43,663 nucleotides of DNA from Actinoplanes sp. DH11 (lineage in GTDB: Bacteria; Actinomycetota; Actinomycetes; Mycobacteriales; Micromonosporaceae). Each line of letters begins with the position of its first letter. Position 1 is the first letter of the stretch. The notes beneath the pieces are model-generated. The model saw only the letters and a list, made by a program, of their open reading frames with translations, was not told where the DNA came from and ran no database searches. Positions 33,611-42,062 of the stretch are shown here, in pieces. The stretch is taken from the NCBI RefSeq assembly GCF_020873875.1, contig NZ_JAHWGU010000049.1, positions 1-43,663 of the forward strand. The letters are read 5' to 3'. The translations under genes were made by a program, and so were the position numbers.

Positions 33611-34666
33611 GTGATGACGGTGCTCCGCCCGGAGGGGGACCCTGGAGAGGATCCGCCCCCGGCGGGCACAGCGCGGGCTCGGACGTGGACAGGGCGCTTC
33701 CGGACCGGGACAGATGAGGTGCCCGCGCAGCCGGACAGGGCGTCGGCGGGGACCGGCCCGGCGCACTCGGGGATCAGGTGGACCGCGTCGCGGCAGGCTT
33801 CGGCGGGGCCGGATCGGCCGGACGCGGATCGGGCTGAGACGGATCCGGTGGAGACGGATCGGAAAGAGCGCTCGAAGCCCCGGTGGAACACTCCCGCGCG
33901 GCGACGCAGGGCGCTCATCGGTGCGGTCGCCCTCTGGGCCGTGGCGATCAGCGCGTTCGTGCTCGTCCGCGATCAGGACGAGACCGGGCCGCCGGCCGCC
34001 GTCGCCCCCGCGGCGTCGCCCTCGGCTTCGGACGCGCCGCTCACCGTGGCCCAGGTGCATCAGGCGCTCACCCCGTCCGTGGTGCTCATCCGGACGGCCG
34101 GCCGGGACGCGCAGGACCGTGCGGAGGCCGGTTCCGGCACCGGTGTGATCGCGAACGCGGACGGCACGGTTCTCACCGCGCTGCACGTGGTGGACGGCGC
34201 CGAGACGATCGAGGTGACCTATGCCGACGGGACCAAGGCGACGGCCACGATCGCCAGTCGCGACCCCGCGCAGGACATCGCCACGATCACCCCGCAGAAG
34301 CTGCCGGAAACCCTGGTCCCGGCCGTTCTCGGCGGCGGGGCCGCGATCGGCGACGACGTGGTGGCGATCGGCAATCCGCTCGGTCTCACCTGGAGCACCA
34401 GCAGCGGTGTGGTCTCCGGGCTGGACCGCAAGCTCGACCGCGACGACGCGGCGGACATCGCCGGCCTGATCCAGTTCGACGCGGCGGTCAACCCCGGCAA
34501 CTCCGGCGGACCGCTGATCAACGACCGCGGGCAGGTGGTCGGCATCGTCGTGGCGCTGGCCAACCCGACCGGCGCGGGCACCTTCATCGGCATCGGGTTC
34601 GCGGTGCCGATCGGCGCCGCGCTCGGCGGCGGTGGCGACGGCAACGGGCAAGCACCGCCTCTCTGA
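33611..34666 (+). CDS. Membrane-anchored HtrA-like serine protease, no PDZ
   Basis: The 351-residue protein has a Pro/Arg/Asp-rich cytoplasmic tail (1-97), one membrane helix (about 98-118), a short linker and a trypsin-fold protease domain (about 130-340). The catalytic triad is visible: His192 in TALHVVDG, Asp222 in DPAQDIATI and Ser298 in NPGNSGGPL. HtrA/DegP enzymes degrade or sense damaged exported proteins; this one lacks the usual C-terminal PDZ domain. The protease domain should face outside. Start choice is uncertain because neither the GTG at 33611 nor the ATG at 33614 has a good ribosome binding site. It is followed after 19 bases by the MoxR gene, so it probably heads the MoxR-DUF58-VWA operon. 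Confidence 0.88.
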   Translation: MMTVLRPEGDPGEDPPPAGTARARTWTGRFRTGTDEVPAQPDRASAGTGPAHSGIRWTASRQASAGPDRPDADRAETDPVETDRKERSKPRWNTPARRRRALIGAVALWAVAISAFVLVRDQDETGPPAAVAPAASPSASDAPLTVAQVHQALTPSVVLIRTAGRDAQDRAEAGSGTGVIANADGTVLTALHVVDGAETIEVTYADGTKATATIASRDPAQDIATITPQKLPETLVPAVLGGGAAIGDDVVAIGNPLGLTWSTSSGVVSGLDRKLDRDDAADIAGLIQFDAAVNPGNSGGPLINDRGQVVGIVVALANPTGAGTFIGIGFAVPIGAALGGGGDGNGQAPPL

Positions 34667-34685
34667 GACATCGAAGGACGGATAC

Positions 34686-35672
34686 ATGAGCTGGACCGAC
34701 GCACCGGCGGTCACCGCCGGCCCGATCGAGAAGGTCCTCTACGAGGTCAAGAAGACCATCGTGGGTCAGGACATCCTGCTCGAGCGGCTGATCGTGGCGC
34801 TGCTCGCCCGCGGGCACATCCTGGTCGAGGGCGTTCCGGGCCTGGCCAAGACCCTCGCCGTGAAGTCGCTCGCCGAGGCCATCGGCGGCGACTTCCACCG
34901 GGTCCAGTTCACCCCCGACCTGGTGCCGGCGGACATCGTCGGCACCCGGATCTATCACCAGCCGACCGGCGAGTTCCAGGTGCAGCTCGGTCCGGTCTTC
35001 ACCAACCTGCTGCTCGCCGACGAGATCAACCGGGCACCGGCCAAGGTGCAGAGCGCGCTGCTCGAGACGATGCAGGAACGCCAGGTCACGATCGGCCGGG
35101 AGACGCACAAGCTGCCGGACCCGTTCCTGGTGATGGCGACCCAGAACCCGATCGAGAGCGAGGGCGTCTACCCCCTCCCGGAGGCGCAGGTCGACCGCTT
35201 CATGATGAAGGTGGTGGTCGGTTACCCGACGCCGACCGAGGAGTTCGTGGTGGTCGAGCGGGCCCTTGCCCCGGCCGCCGTGATCCAGAAGATCATCGAC
35301 CCGGCGACGCTCGTCACGCTCCAGCTCCAGGCCGACCGGGTCTATGTGGACCCGTCGCTCATCGACTTCGCGGTGCAGCTGGCACACGCGACCCGTGACC
35401 CGGCCCGGGTGGGTCTCACCGATCTGGCGCGCTACGTGACGTTCGGCGCCAGCCCGCGCTCGTCGATCAGCCTGGTGCTCGCGGCCCGTGCGCTGGCCTA
35501 CATCCGCGGCCGGGAGTACGTGGTGCCCGAGGACCTCAGCGACCTTGCCCTCGACGTGCTGCGGCACCGCCTCGTGCTGTCCTACGAGGCGCTCTCCGAC
35601 GAGGTCACCGCGGACCTGATCATCTCGAAGATCCTGGCGAACCTGACGATCCCCGAACCGCGCGGCCGCTGA
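34686..35672 (+). CDS. moxR: MoxR-family AAA+ ATPase
   Basis: The 328-residue protein is a standard MoxR ATPase. It has IVGQD near residue 25, Walker A EGVPGLAKT (about 46-54), Walker B LLLADEINRAPAKVQSALLE (about 113-132), the sensor region FLVMATQNPIESEGVYPLPEAQ-DRF and a C-terminal lid with FGASPRSSISL. MoxR proteins act as chaperone-like ATPases working with VWA-domain partners in cell-envelope stress or enzyme maturation. The ATG at 34686 has AAGGA eight bases upstream. The DUF58 gene starts three bases after the stop. Confidence 0.93.
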   Translation: MSWTDAPAVTAGPIEKVLYEVKKTIVGQDILLERLIVALLARGHILVEGVPGLAKTLAVKSLAEAIGGDFHRVQFTPDLVPADIVGTRIYHQPTGEFQVQLGPVFTNLLLADEINRAPAKVQSALLETMQERQVTIGRETHKLPDPFLVMATQNPIESEGVYPLPEAQVDRFMMKVVVGYPTPTEEFVVVERALAPAAVIQKIIDPATLVTLQLQADRVYVDPSLIDFAVQLAHATRDPARVGLTDLARYVTFGASPRSSISLVLAARALAYIRGREYVVPEDLSDLALDVLRHRLVLSYEALSDEVTADLIISKILANLTIPEPRGR

Positions 35673-35675
35673 CCG

Positions 35676-36554
35676 ATGATCACCGCCTCCGACCGTCTGC
35701 TGCGGCGACTCGAGTGGAAACTCGGGCGCCGTCTCGACGGGCGCCTGCAGGGCGCGTACCGCACGGTGTGGCACGGCACCGGGCTCGACTTCACCGACCT
35801 GCGGGCGTACTCGGCGGAGGACGACGTCCGGCACATCGACTGGAACGTCACGGCACGGCTGGACGAACCGCACATCCGGCAGTACACCGAGGATCGCGAG
35901 ATGACGGCCTGGTTCGTGGTGGACCGGTCGGCGTCCATGCGGTTCGGTGGACACGACGGGAAGGCGTCGGTCGCCACCGGCCTGGCGGTCGGCCTGGCCC
36001 GGCTCGTGGCGCAGGGCGGGAACCGGGTCGGTGCGATCCTCTTCGACAACCGGACGCGACAGGTGCTCCCGCCACGGGGCGGCCGGGATCAGATCCTGCG
36101 CATCGCGCGCGAGCTCACCCGTACACCCGCCGCAGGCTCGCCCGGCTCGACCACCGACCTGAGCGAGATGCTCCGCCTGGCCGCCACCACCACCTCGCAG
36201 CGCCGCAGCCTGATCTTCGTGATGTCCGATTTCATCGGCGACCCCGGCTGGGAACGGCCCCTTGCCATGCTCACCCACCGTCACGAGGTGGTGGTCATCC
36301 GGGTGGTCGACCCGGCCGAGCTGGAGCTGCCCGACCTCGGCCTGGTGCTGGTCGAGGACGCCGAGACCGGTGAGCAGATCCTGGTCGACACCAGTGACCC
36401 GCTGCTGCGCGGCCGGCTCGCCGAGCAGGTCGGCGTCCGCGAGGAGGCGCTCGCCGCGGCGATGCGTACGGCCGGGGTGCGCCCGCACCGGGTGACCACC
36501 GACCAGGACCTGCTCGCCGTGCTGATCGACATGGTCAGGCGGTCCGGCCGATGA
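35676..36554 (+). CDS. DUF58 protein
   Basis: The 292-residue protein carries the DUF58 signature DLRAYSAEDDVRHIDWNVTARLDEPHIRQ-TEDRE at about residues 40-80. A VWA-like domain with a MIDAS-type DRSAS motif (about 87-91) and an MSDFIGD strand follows. DUF58 proteins nearly always sit beside MoxR ATPases and are thought to be their direct partners. There is no membrane helix. The stop overlaps the start of the first membrane VWA gene (ATGA), implying coupled translation. Confidence 0.92.
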   Translation: MITASDRLLRRLEWKLGRRLDGRLQGAYRTVWHGTGLDFTDLRAYSAEDDVRHIDWNVTARLDEPHIRQYTEDREMTAWFVVDRSASMRFGGHDGKASVATGLAVGLARLVAQGGNRVGAILFDNRTRQVLPPRGGRDQILRIARELTRTPAAGSPGSTTDLSEMLRLAATTTSQRRSLIFVMSDFIGDPGWERPLAMLTHRHEVVVIRVVDPAELELPDLGLVLVEDAETGEQILVDTSDPLLRGRLAEQVGVREEALAAAMRTAGVRPHRVTTDQDLLAVLIDMVRRSGR

Positions 36555-37507
36555 GCTTCCTGCATCCGATGCTGCTGATCCTCGCCGTGCTGGTGACCGG
36601 TGCTGCCGTCTACGGCTACGTGAGGCTGCAACGCCGCCGGTCCGCCGCACTGACCGCGGCCGGGTTCGGCGCGATGGTCGGCGGGGGAGTGCGCCGCCAC
36701 CTGCCGTACGCGTTGCTGCTCGCCGCCCTGCCGATCCTGCTCGTCGGCCTGGCCCGCCCGCAGGCCGAGGTCTCGGTGCCCCGGGCCGCCGGCACCGTGC
36801 TGCTCGCCTTCGACATCTCCAACAGCATGTCCGCCGCCGACGTGTCCCCGACCCGGCTCGCCGCCGCGCAGACCGCCGCCACCGGATTCGTCGAGGAACA
36901 GCCGGACACTGTGGACGTCGGCGTGCTCGTCTTCGGCGACCAGGCGTTGCTCACCCAGGCGCCCACCGGCGACCATGCCGCCGCGGTCGCCGCCATCCAG
37001 CGGGTCAAGGCGAGCGGTGGCACCTCGCTCGGGCAGGCGATCCTGGTCGCGCTCGGCACGATCACCGGCAAACCGGTGAGCCTGCCGCTGCCGGAGGGCA
37101 CCGACCTGGGCTACTGGCCGTCCGCGACGATCGTGGTCTTCTCCGACGGCGAGGAGACGGGCGGGCCGGACGTGCAGGCCGCCGCCGAACTCGCGGCCGC
37201 CGCCGGTGTGCGCATCCAGACCGTGGGCGTCGGCACGGCACGGGGCGCCACCGTCGAGGTCGACGGCTTCCAGCTCGGCACCCAGCTCGACGAGTCGCTG
37301 CTCACCGCGGTCGCGCAGGTCACCGGCGGGACGTACCACCCGGCCGGTGACGCGACCACGCTCGCCGACACCACCAAGTCGATCGACCTGCGGCTGACCA
37401 GCAAGAAGGAGCCGCTGGAGCTGACCGCGCCGTTCGCCGCGGCGGCTCTGCTGCTGCTGACACTCGGCGGTCTGCTCGGCACCCGCTGGCACGGAAGGAT
37501 CGTCTGA
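36551..37507 (+). CDS. Membrane VWA protein, BatA-like
   Basis: The 318-residue protein has an N-terminal membrane helix (about 5-25), a second one at about 57-72 (YALLLAALPILLVGLA), a VWA domain (about 83-285) and a C-terminal helix (about 295-312). The MIDAS motif reads DISNS followed by T-S-L in GGTSLGQ and a FSDGEE strand. BatA-type proteins anchor the MoxR-VWA system at the membrane, with the VWA domain exposed. The gene overlaps the DUF58 gene at its start and its stop abuts the next start (TGATG). Confidence 0.9.
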   Translation: MSFLHPMLLILAVLVTGAAVYGYVRLQRRRSAALTAAGFGAMVGGGVRRHLPYALLLAALPILLVGLARPQAEVSVPRAAGTVLLAFDISNSMSAADVSPTRLAAAQTAATGFVEEQPDTVDVGVLVFGDQALLTQAPTGDHAAAVAAIQRVKASGGTSLGQAILVALGTITGKPVSLPLPEGTDLGYWPSATIVVFSDGEETGGPDVQAAAELAAAAGVRIQTVGVGTARGATVEVDGFQLGTQLDESLLTAVAQVTGGTYHPAGDATTLADTTKSIDLRLTSKKEPLELTAPFAAAALLLLTLGGLLGTRWHGRIV

Positions 37508-38601
37508 TGTCGCTGAGCTGGCCGTGGGCGCTGCTCGCGCTCCTCGTCGTGCCGTTGCTGCTCGCCGTCCGCTGGTGGCTGAACCGGCGGCGCAAACGCT
37601 CCGCGATCACCGTCTCCAGCGTCGCGCTGATCCGCGCCGCCGTGCCCGGCCGCACCGCGTGGCGCCGGCGGATCCCCGTCTACCTCTTCCTGGCCGGGCT
37701 GCTCGCCCTGGCCGGTGCGGTGGCCCGGCCGCAGGCCTCGGTCGCGGTGCCCGCCAACAACACCACGATCCTGCTGGCGATCGACGTCTCCGGTTCGATG
37801 TGCAACACCGACATCGCCCCGAACCGGCTCGCGGTCGCCGTCGACGCGGCCCGCGGCTTCATCGAGGAACAGGAGGGCGACACCAGGATCGGCCTGGTCG
37901 CCTTCTCCGGGATCGCCGGCCTGCTCGTCGCGCCGACCACCGACAAGCAGCCCCTCCTCGACGCGATCGACACCTTGAAGACCGCCCGCGGCACCGCCAT
38001 CGGGCAGGCCATCCTGGCTTCCGTCGACGCCATCTCCGAGATCAACCCGGATGTCGCGGCCACCGGCGTCGACCTCGGTGACACCGCACCCGCCGGGCCC
38101 GGCACCGATTACGAGGCGGACACCATCGTGGTGCTCACCGACGGCTCCAACACGACGGGCGTCGACCCGGTGACCGCCGCCGAGGAAGCCGCCGCCCGGC
38201 GACTGCGCGTCTACACGATCGGCTTCGGCACCACCGAGCCGCAACAGCTCGTCTGCACCGCCGACCAGGTCACCGGCGACTCCCCGTTCGGCGGCCGGCA
38301 GTTCAACGGCGGCTCCAACGGCGGTGGCTTCAACGGCGGCGGATTCGGTGGCCGCGGCGCCCGCGAGATCGACGAAGAGGCGCTGACCCAGGTCGCCGAC
38401 CTCACCGGCGGCCGCTACTTCAAGGCCGAGGACGCCGAACAGCTCACCGACGTCCTCGCCGACCTGCCCAGCGAGTTCGGCCTGACCAAGCAGAACGTCG
38501 AGATCTCGGTCTGGTTCCTCCTGGCCGGCCTGCTGCTCACCGCCAGTGGCGCGGGACTCTCCCTCTGGTGGAACCGAGGCCCGGCCCCGCGCCGCCCCTG
38601 A
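37507..38601 (+). CDS. Membrane VWA protein, BatB-like
   Basis: The 364-residue protein mirrors its upstream neighbour: two N-terminal membrane helices (about 5-22 and 58-75), a VWA domain with complete MIDAS (DVSGS, the T in RGTAIGQ, LTDGSN) and a C-terminal helix (about 335-352). An Asn/Gly-rich insert (about 258-285, repeated NGG units) interrupts the domain before the final helix, and may be a flexible loop. The pair probably arose by duplication. It closes the HtrA-MoxR-DUF58-VWA-VWA operon. Its stop codon lies in the first copy of a short 17-bp repeat. Confidence 0.9.
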   Translation: MSLSWPWALLALLVVPLLLAVRWWLNRRRKRSAITVSSVALIRAAVPGRTAWRRRIPVYLFLAGLLALAGAVARPQASVAVPANNTTILLAIDVSGSMCNTDIAPNRLAVAVDAARGFIEEQEGDTRIGLVAFSGIAGLLVAPTTDKQPLLDAIDTLKTARGTAIGQAILASVDAISEINPDVAATGVDLGDTAPAGPGTDYEADTIVVLTDGSNTTGVDPVTAAEEAAARRLRVYTIGFGTTEPQQLVCTADQVTGDSPFGGRQFNGGSNGGGFNGGGFGGRGAREIDEEALTQVADLTGGRYFKAEDAEQLTDVLADLPSEFGLTKQNVEISVWFLLAGLLLTASGAGLSLWWNRGPAPRRP

Positions 38602-38641
38602 GCCGGCTGCACCCCTGAGCTGGCCCCGCCCCTGAGCCGGC
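38595..38641. repeat. 17-bp period triplet repeat at convergent gene ends
   Basis: The motif CCCCTGAGCCGGC (with T for C in the middle copy) occurs at 38595, 38612 and 38629, a period of 17 bases. The first copy contains the stop codon of the BatB-like gene. It fills the 46-base gap to the converging dehydratase gene. Confidence 0.75.
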
Positions 38642-38647
38642 CCCGCC

Positions 38648-40468
38648 TCAGGACCCGGTCAGACGGCGGTGGCGCTGCGCGGCCATTCGCACGGGAGCGT
38701 TGGCCTCGCCGAAACGGTCGTACGCGGCACGGCGCTCAACGATCTCGAAGAAGACGCGGCCACCGAGGACGGCCGTGTAGAGGTGCAGGAGCGAGCCGCC
38801 GGAACTGTCCCGGTCGTACAGGATGCCGTGCTGTTCCAAGGCCTGCACGAACTCGTCGTCCAGGCCGAACCGTGCCGCCAGATCGGCGTAGTAGTTGGCC
38901 GGCACCGGCAGGCGCGGCAGTGTCAGCGACGCCGCGGTGGCGAAGATGTCGCCGGTCGTGAACGCCACGTGCTGCGGGTCGGCGACCGCCGGGGCCCAGT
39001 CGCCGCGGCGGAGCAGGGCAACCGTGAGGGCGAGGCGGACGGTGCGGCCGGGGTTCGTCAGGGCCCGGGAGCGCATCAGGCCGAACGGCGCCGCGTACTC
39101 CTGGGTGGACAGGTGATCGAGGCCGAGCACGGAGTGGTAGAAGAGGCCGGCCTCGTCGAAGTGGTCGAACGGCTGGGCGAGCCCTAGATGATCAACAGCC
39201 TGGAGCCCGGCACCGGCGGCCCCGGCACCGGTCCCGGCGGGGGGTACGGCGCCGGTCGGCAGGAAGTCGTTGCGCCAGTGATCGCCCGGATCGGTGACGA
39301 AGATGCTGGTGCCGTCCGGTGCGGTGATCGCGGCCAGTTCCGCCTCGCCGGGCTCGCGGACGTTGGGGTGCGCCGGCGCCAGCAGGGCCTCGGCGCGCCG
39401 CAGCGACCGGGACGGGTCCGCGGAGGCCACGGCGAACGCGGTGATCGCAGCGGCCTGCGGGCGGGCGACGGCGCTGTTCAGCACGATCCGGCAGTCGCGT
39501 TGCTCCCACAGTTCGACGGGCTTGGTGCGGTGCTGGCCGGTGTGCGCGAAGCCGAGACCGCGCAGGGCGGCGCGCAGTTCGGGACCGGAGTGCGCGTCGA
39601 CGGCGAACTCGGTGAACGACACCCCGGCCAGTTCGGGGGTGTCGGGCAGGCGCCGACCGGCCGGGAGCGCGTGTTCCAGCGTGATCAGGGAGCGCATCGC
39701 GTCGACGGCGGTGCGGCTCGGGTCGGACTGCCGGAACACGTCGTTGAAGACTTCGAGCGAGAGCGGCCCGTCATATCCCGCGGCCAGCGCCAGCCGGGTG
39801 AAGCCGGGCAGGTCGAACGCGCCCTGGCCGGGGAAGAGCCGATGGTGCCGGCTCCACTGCAGGACGTCCATGCGCAGGTGGGGTGCGTCCGCCAGTTGTA
39901 CGAAGAAGATCTTGCCGGGGGTGATGTCGGCGATGCCGGCCGGGTCGACCTCGCGGGAGAGCACGTGGAACGAGTCGAGGCAGAGCCCGACCGCCGGATG
40001 CCCGGCCCGCCGCACGATCCGCCAGGAGTGGTCCCAGGTGGACACGTGCCGGCCCCAGGCGAGCGCCTCGTAGGCGACGCGCATCCCGTTGTCGCGCGCC
40101 AGGTCGCCGAGGGCGGACAGCTGGGCCGCCGCCAGATCGTCGTCGTCGATCGCCGCCGGATGCACCGACGAGCAGACCAGCATGGTGTCGACGCCGAGCG
40201 CGGCCATCACGTCGAACTTGCGCTGCGCCCGTTCCAGGTTCGCTTTGAGCAGGTCCTCCGGCACGGCTTCGAAGTCACGGAACGGCTGGTAGAGCTCGAT
40301 CGTCAACCCCAGGTCGGCGCACCGGGACCGGACTTCGGCGGGCGACCACGGCGACACCACGAGATCGTTCTCGAAGATCTCGATGCCGTCGAACCCGGCC
40401 GCCGCGGCTGCGGTGATCTTGTCGTCCAGGGTTCCGGAAACGCAGACGGTCGCGATCGAACGGCGCAT
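38648..40468 (-). CDS. 3-dehydroshikimate dehydratase fused to HPPD-like domain
   Basis: The 606-residue protein has an N-terminal xylose-isomerase-like TIM barrel (about 1-285). Its likely metal-binding segments are VAYEALAWGRH, GLCLDSFHV, a glutamine-bearing FFVQLADAP strand and LSLEVFND. A C-terminal two-part VOC domain resembling 4-hydroxyphenylpyruvate dioxygenase follows (about 305-600, with AVDHLGLAQP and FHSVLGLDH-type strands). This is the architecture of QuiC1-type dehydratases, which convert 3-dehydroshikimate to protocatechuate in quinate/shikimate breakdown. AGGAGG precedes the ATG, which overlaps the stop of the TetR gene (TGATG). Regulator and enzyme therefore form one transcript, opposite the dehydrogenase gene. 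Confidence 0.9.
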   Translation of the reverse strand: MRRSIATVCVSGTLDDKITAAAAAGFDGIEIFENDLVVSPWSPAEVRSRCADLGLTIELYQPFRDFEAVPEDLLKANLERAQRKFDVMAALGVDTMLVCSSVHPAAIDDDDLAAAQLSALGDLARDNGMRVAYEALAWGRHVSTWDHSWRIVRRAGHPAVGLCLDSFHVLSREVDPAGIADITPGKIFFVQLADAPHLRMDVLQWSRHHRLFPGQGAFDLPGFTRLALAAGYDGPLSLEVFNDVFRQSDPSRTAVDAMRSLITLEHALPAGRRLPDTPELAGVSFTEFAVDAHSGPELRAALRGLGFAHTGQHRTKPVELWEQRDCRIVLNSAVARPQAAAITAFAVASADPSRSLRRAEALLAPAHPNVREPGEAELAAITAPDGTSIFVTDPGDHWRNDFLPTGAVPPAGTGAGAAGAGLQAVDHLGLAQPFDHFDEAGLFYHSVLGLDHLSTQEYAAPFGLMRSRALTNPGRTVRLALTVALLRRGDWAPAVADPQHVAFTTGDIFATAASLTLPRLPVPANYYADLAARFGLDDEFVQALEQHGILYDRDSSGGSLLHLYTAVLGGRVFFEIVERRAAYDRFGEANAPVRMAAQRHRRLTGS

Positions 40469-41106
40469 CAAACCTCCTGTAGATAGCCGGTCACGAGGTC
40501 GCCGAGCATGGTCCGGTAGAACGTGCGCCGCGCCGGGTCGAGCAGATCCCGGTCGAAGAGCGCGCCGAACGTGTGCCGGTTGGCGACCCGGAAGAAACAG
40601 AACGAACTGATGAGCATGTGTACGTCCAGCGCGTCCACCCCGTCGCGGAAGACGCCGTCGCGCCGGCCGCGATCGAGCACGCCGTGCAGCAGATCCACGG
40701 CGGAGCTGTTCAGGTCGACGAGCCGGGCGACGTGGTTCATGTGCTTGGCGTGCTGGGCGTTCTCCACCCCGACCAGTTTGATGAAGGCGGGGTGCGCCTC
40801 GTGGTGGTCGAAGGTGACCTCGGCGAGCCGGCGCAGAGCCGCGACCGGGTCGAGGTGCTCGACGTCGACGGCCTGCTCGGCGGCGCGGATCTCCGCATAC
40901 GCCCGTTCCAGCACCGCCAGGTAGAGCTGCTCCTTGCCGCCGAAGTAGTAGTAGATCATCCGCTTGGTGGTGCGGGTCCGGTTGGCGATCTCGTCGACCC
41001 GGGCGCCGCTGTAGCCCCGCTCGGCGAACTCCTCGGTGGCCACGTCGAGCAGTTCGGCCCGGGTGCGCTCGGCATCCCGGCGGCGAGGCTGCGCGTCCAC
41101 CGACAT
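40468..41106 (-). CDS. TetR-family repressor of the quinate/shikimate genes
   Basis: The 212-residue protein has an N-terminal TetR HTH (about residues 10-56: ELLDVATEEFAERGYSGARVDEIANRTRTTKRMIYYYF) and an all-helical ligand domain. The ATG at 41106 is chosen over upstream in-frame starts because AGGAG lies six bases before it. It is co-transcribed with the dehydratase and divergent from the dehydrogenase-transporter pair. An ACTAAC/GTTAGT inverted repeat in the shared gap overlaps the promoter of the latter. The inducer is probably quinate, shikimate or a pathway intermediate; this is inferred from context. Confidence 0.9.
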   Translation of the reverse strand: MSVDAQPRRRDAERTRAELLDVATEEFAERGYSGARVDEIANRTRTTKRMIYYYFGGKEQLYLAVLERAYAEIRAAEQAVDVEHLDPVAALRRLAEVTFDHHEAHPAFIKLVGVENAQHAKHMNHVARLVDLNSSAVDLLHGVLDRGRRDGVFRDGVDALDVHMLISSFCFFRVANRHTFGALFDRDLLDPARRTFYRTMLGDLVTGYLQEV

Positions 41107-41146
41107 CGATTTCTCCTGCGTCATGGGGGCAAGTCTGCCCGGGGAC

Positions 41147-41176
41147 TTGACAGTGGTGCCCATCACACCCGATAAC
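41147..41176 (+). promoter_or_regulatory. Promoter of the dehydrogenase-transporter operon
   Basis: TTGACA at 41147-41152 is followed after 18 bases by GATAAC at 41171-41176, a good match to the housekeeping sigma-factor consensus. Transcription would begin near 41183, leaving a leader of about 34 bases before the ATG at 41217. Confidence 0.65.
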
Positions 41177-41192
41177 TAACGTACCAGTTAGT
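41175..41192. promoter_or_regulatory. TetR-type operator
   Basis: ACTAACGTACCAGTTAGT is an inverted repeat with 6-bp arms and a six-base centre. It overlaps the end of the -10 element and the predicted transcription start, where a bound repressor would block initiation. The adjacent TetR protein is the natural ligand. Confidence 0.75.
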
Positions 41193-41216
41193 ACATTGAC
41201 GGCCCAGGGGCGTGAC

Positions 41217-42035
41217 ATGGCGAATTGCCGATGCGGGTTGATCGGATCGGGGATCGGCGCGTCGCTGTCACCCGCGCTGCACGAGGACGAAGGCCGCCAG
41301 CAGGGCTTCGACCTCACGTACACGTTGTTCGACGTGGACACCCTCGGCCGCACCCTCGACGACGCCGAACGCGCCGGCTTCGCCGGGGTCAACATCACCC
41401 ACCCCTTCAAACAGCAGGTGCTCGGACTCCTCGACGACCTGTCACCCCAGGCCCGGGCCATCGGCGCGGTCAACACCGTGGTCTTCGCCGAAGGCAGACG
41501 GTACGGGCACAACACCGACGCGTACGGGTTCGCCGAGTCCTTCCGCGCCGGCCTGCCGGATGCCGCCACCGGGCATGTCGTGCAGCTCGGAGCGGGCGGT
41601 GCGGGGGCGGCCGTCGCCCACGCGCTCGTCGGCCTCGGCGTGAAACAACTGTCGATCATCGATCCCGACGCGACGAGAAGCCATGAGCTGTCGTCCGCCG
41701 TGGGGCAGGAACCGCGGAAGCCACTCGAACTGCCGGCCCTGCTCGAAACCGCCGACGGCCTGGTCAACGCCAGCCCGATCGGCATGCACCACCACCCCGG
41801 AATCCCGCTGCCCGCAGACCTGCTCCACCGCGGACTGTGGGTCGCCGACATCGTCTACATGCCGGTCGAGACGGAGCTGCTGCGAGCCGCCCGTGCCGCC
41901 GGTCTGCGGACCCTCGGCGGGACGGCGATGTGCGCCTACCAGGCCGCCGCCGCGTTCCAGCTGTTCACCGGAATCGCCCCCGATATCGCGCGGATGCTGC
42001 GTCACCTCGACGTCCTGCTTCGCGAACGCCGCTGA
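41217..42035 (+). CDS. Shikimate/quinate dehydrogenase
   Basis: The 272-residue protein is an AroE/YdiB-family enzyme. The substrate site shows SLSPALH near residue 17, the catalytic Lys in NITHPFKQQ, NTVV and the Asp of NTDAYGF. The nucleotide site has GAGGAGAAVAHAL (about 126-138), followed by IIDPD, a loop that would favour NAD over NADP because of the acidic residue. Given the dehydratase and transporter next door, a catabolic role (quinate to 3-dehydroquinate or shikimate to 3-dehydroshikimate) is more likely than aromatic biosynthesis. The ATG at 41217 is preferred to an upstream TTG at 41196, which lies close to the operator. Confidence 0.9.
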   Translation: MANCRCGLIGSGIGASLSPALHEDEGRQQGFDLTYTLFDVDTLGRTLDDAERAGFAGVNITHPFKQQVLGLLDDLSPQARAIGAVNTVVFAEGRRYGHNTDAYGFAESFRAGLPDAATGHVVQLGAGGAGAAVAHALVGLGVKQLSIIDPDATRSHELSSAVGQEPRKPLELPALLETADGLVNASPIGMHHHPGIPLPADLLHRGLWVADIVYMPVETELLRAARAAGLRTLGGTAMCAYQAAAAFQLFTGIAPDIARMLRHLDVLLRERR

Positions 42036-42062
42036 CGCGCGACCGTCCCCCTGGAGCGTCAC

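Noticed and set aside
41196..41216. TTG start for the shikimate dehydrogenase
   Set aside because: It lies immediately after the operator and predicted transcription start, and the family fold begins after the ATG at 41217.
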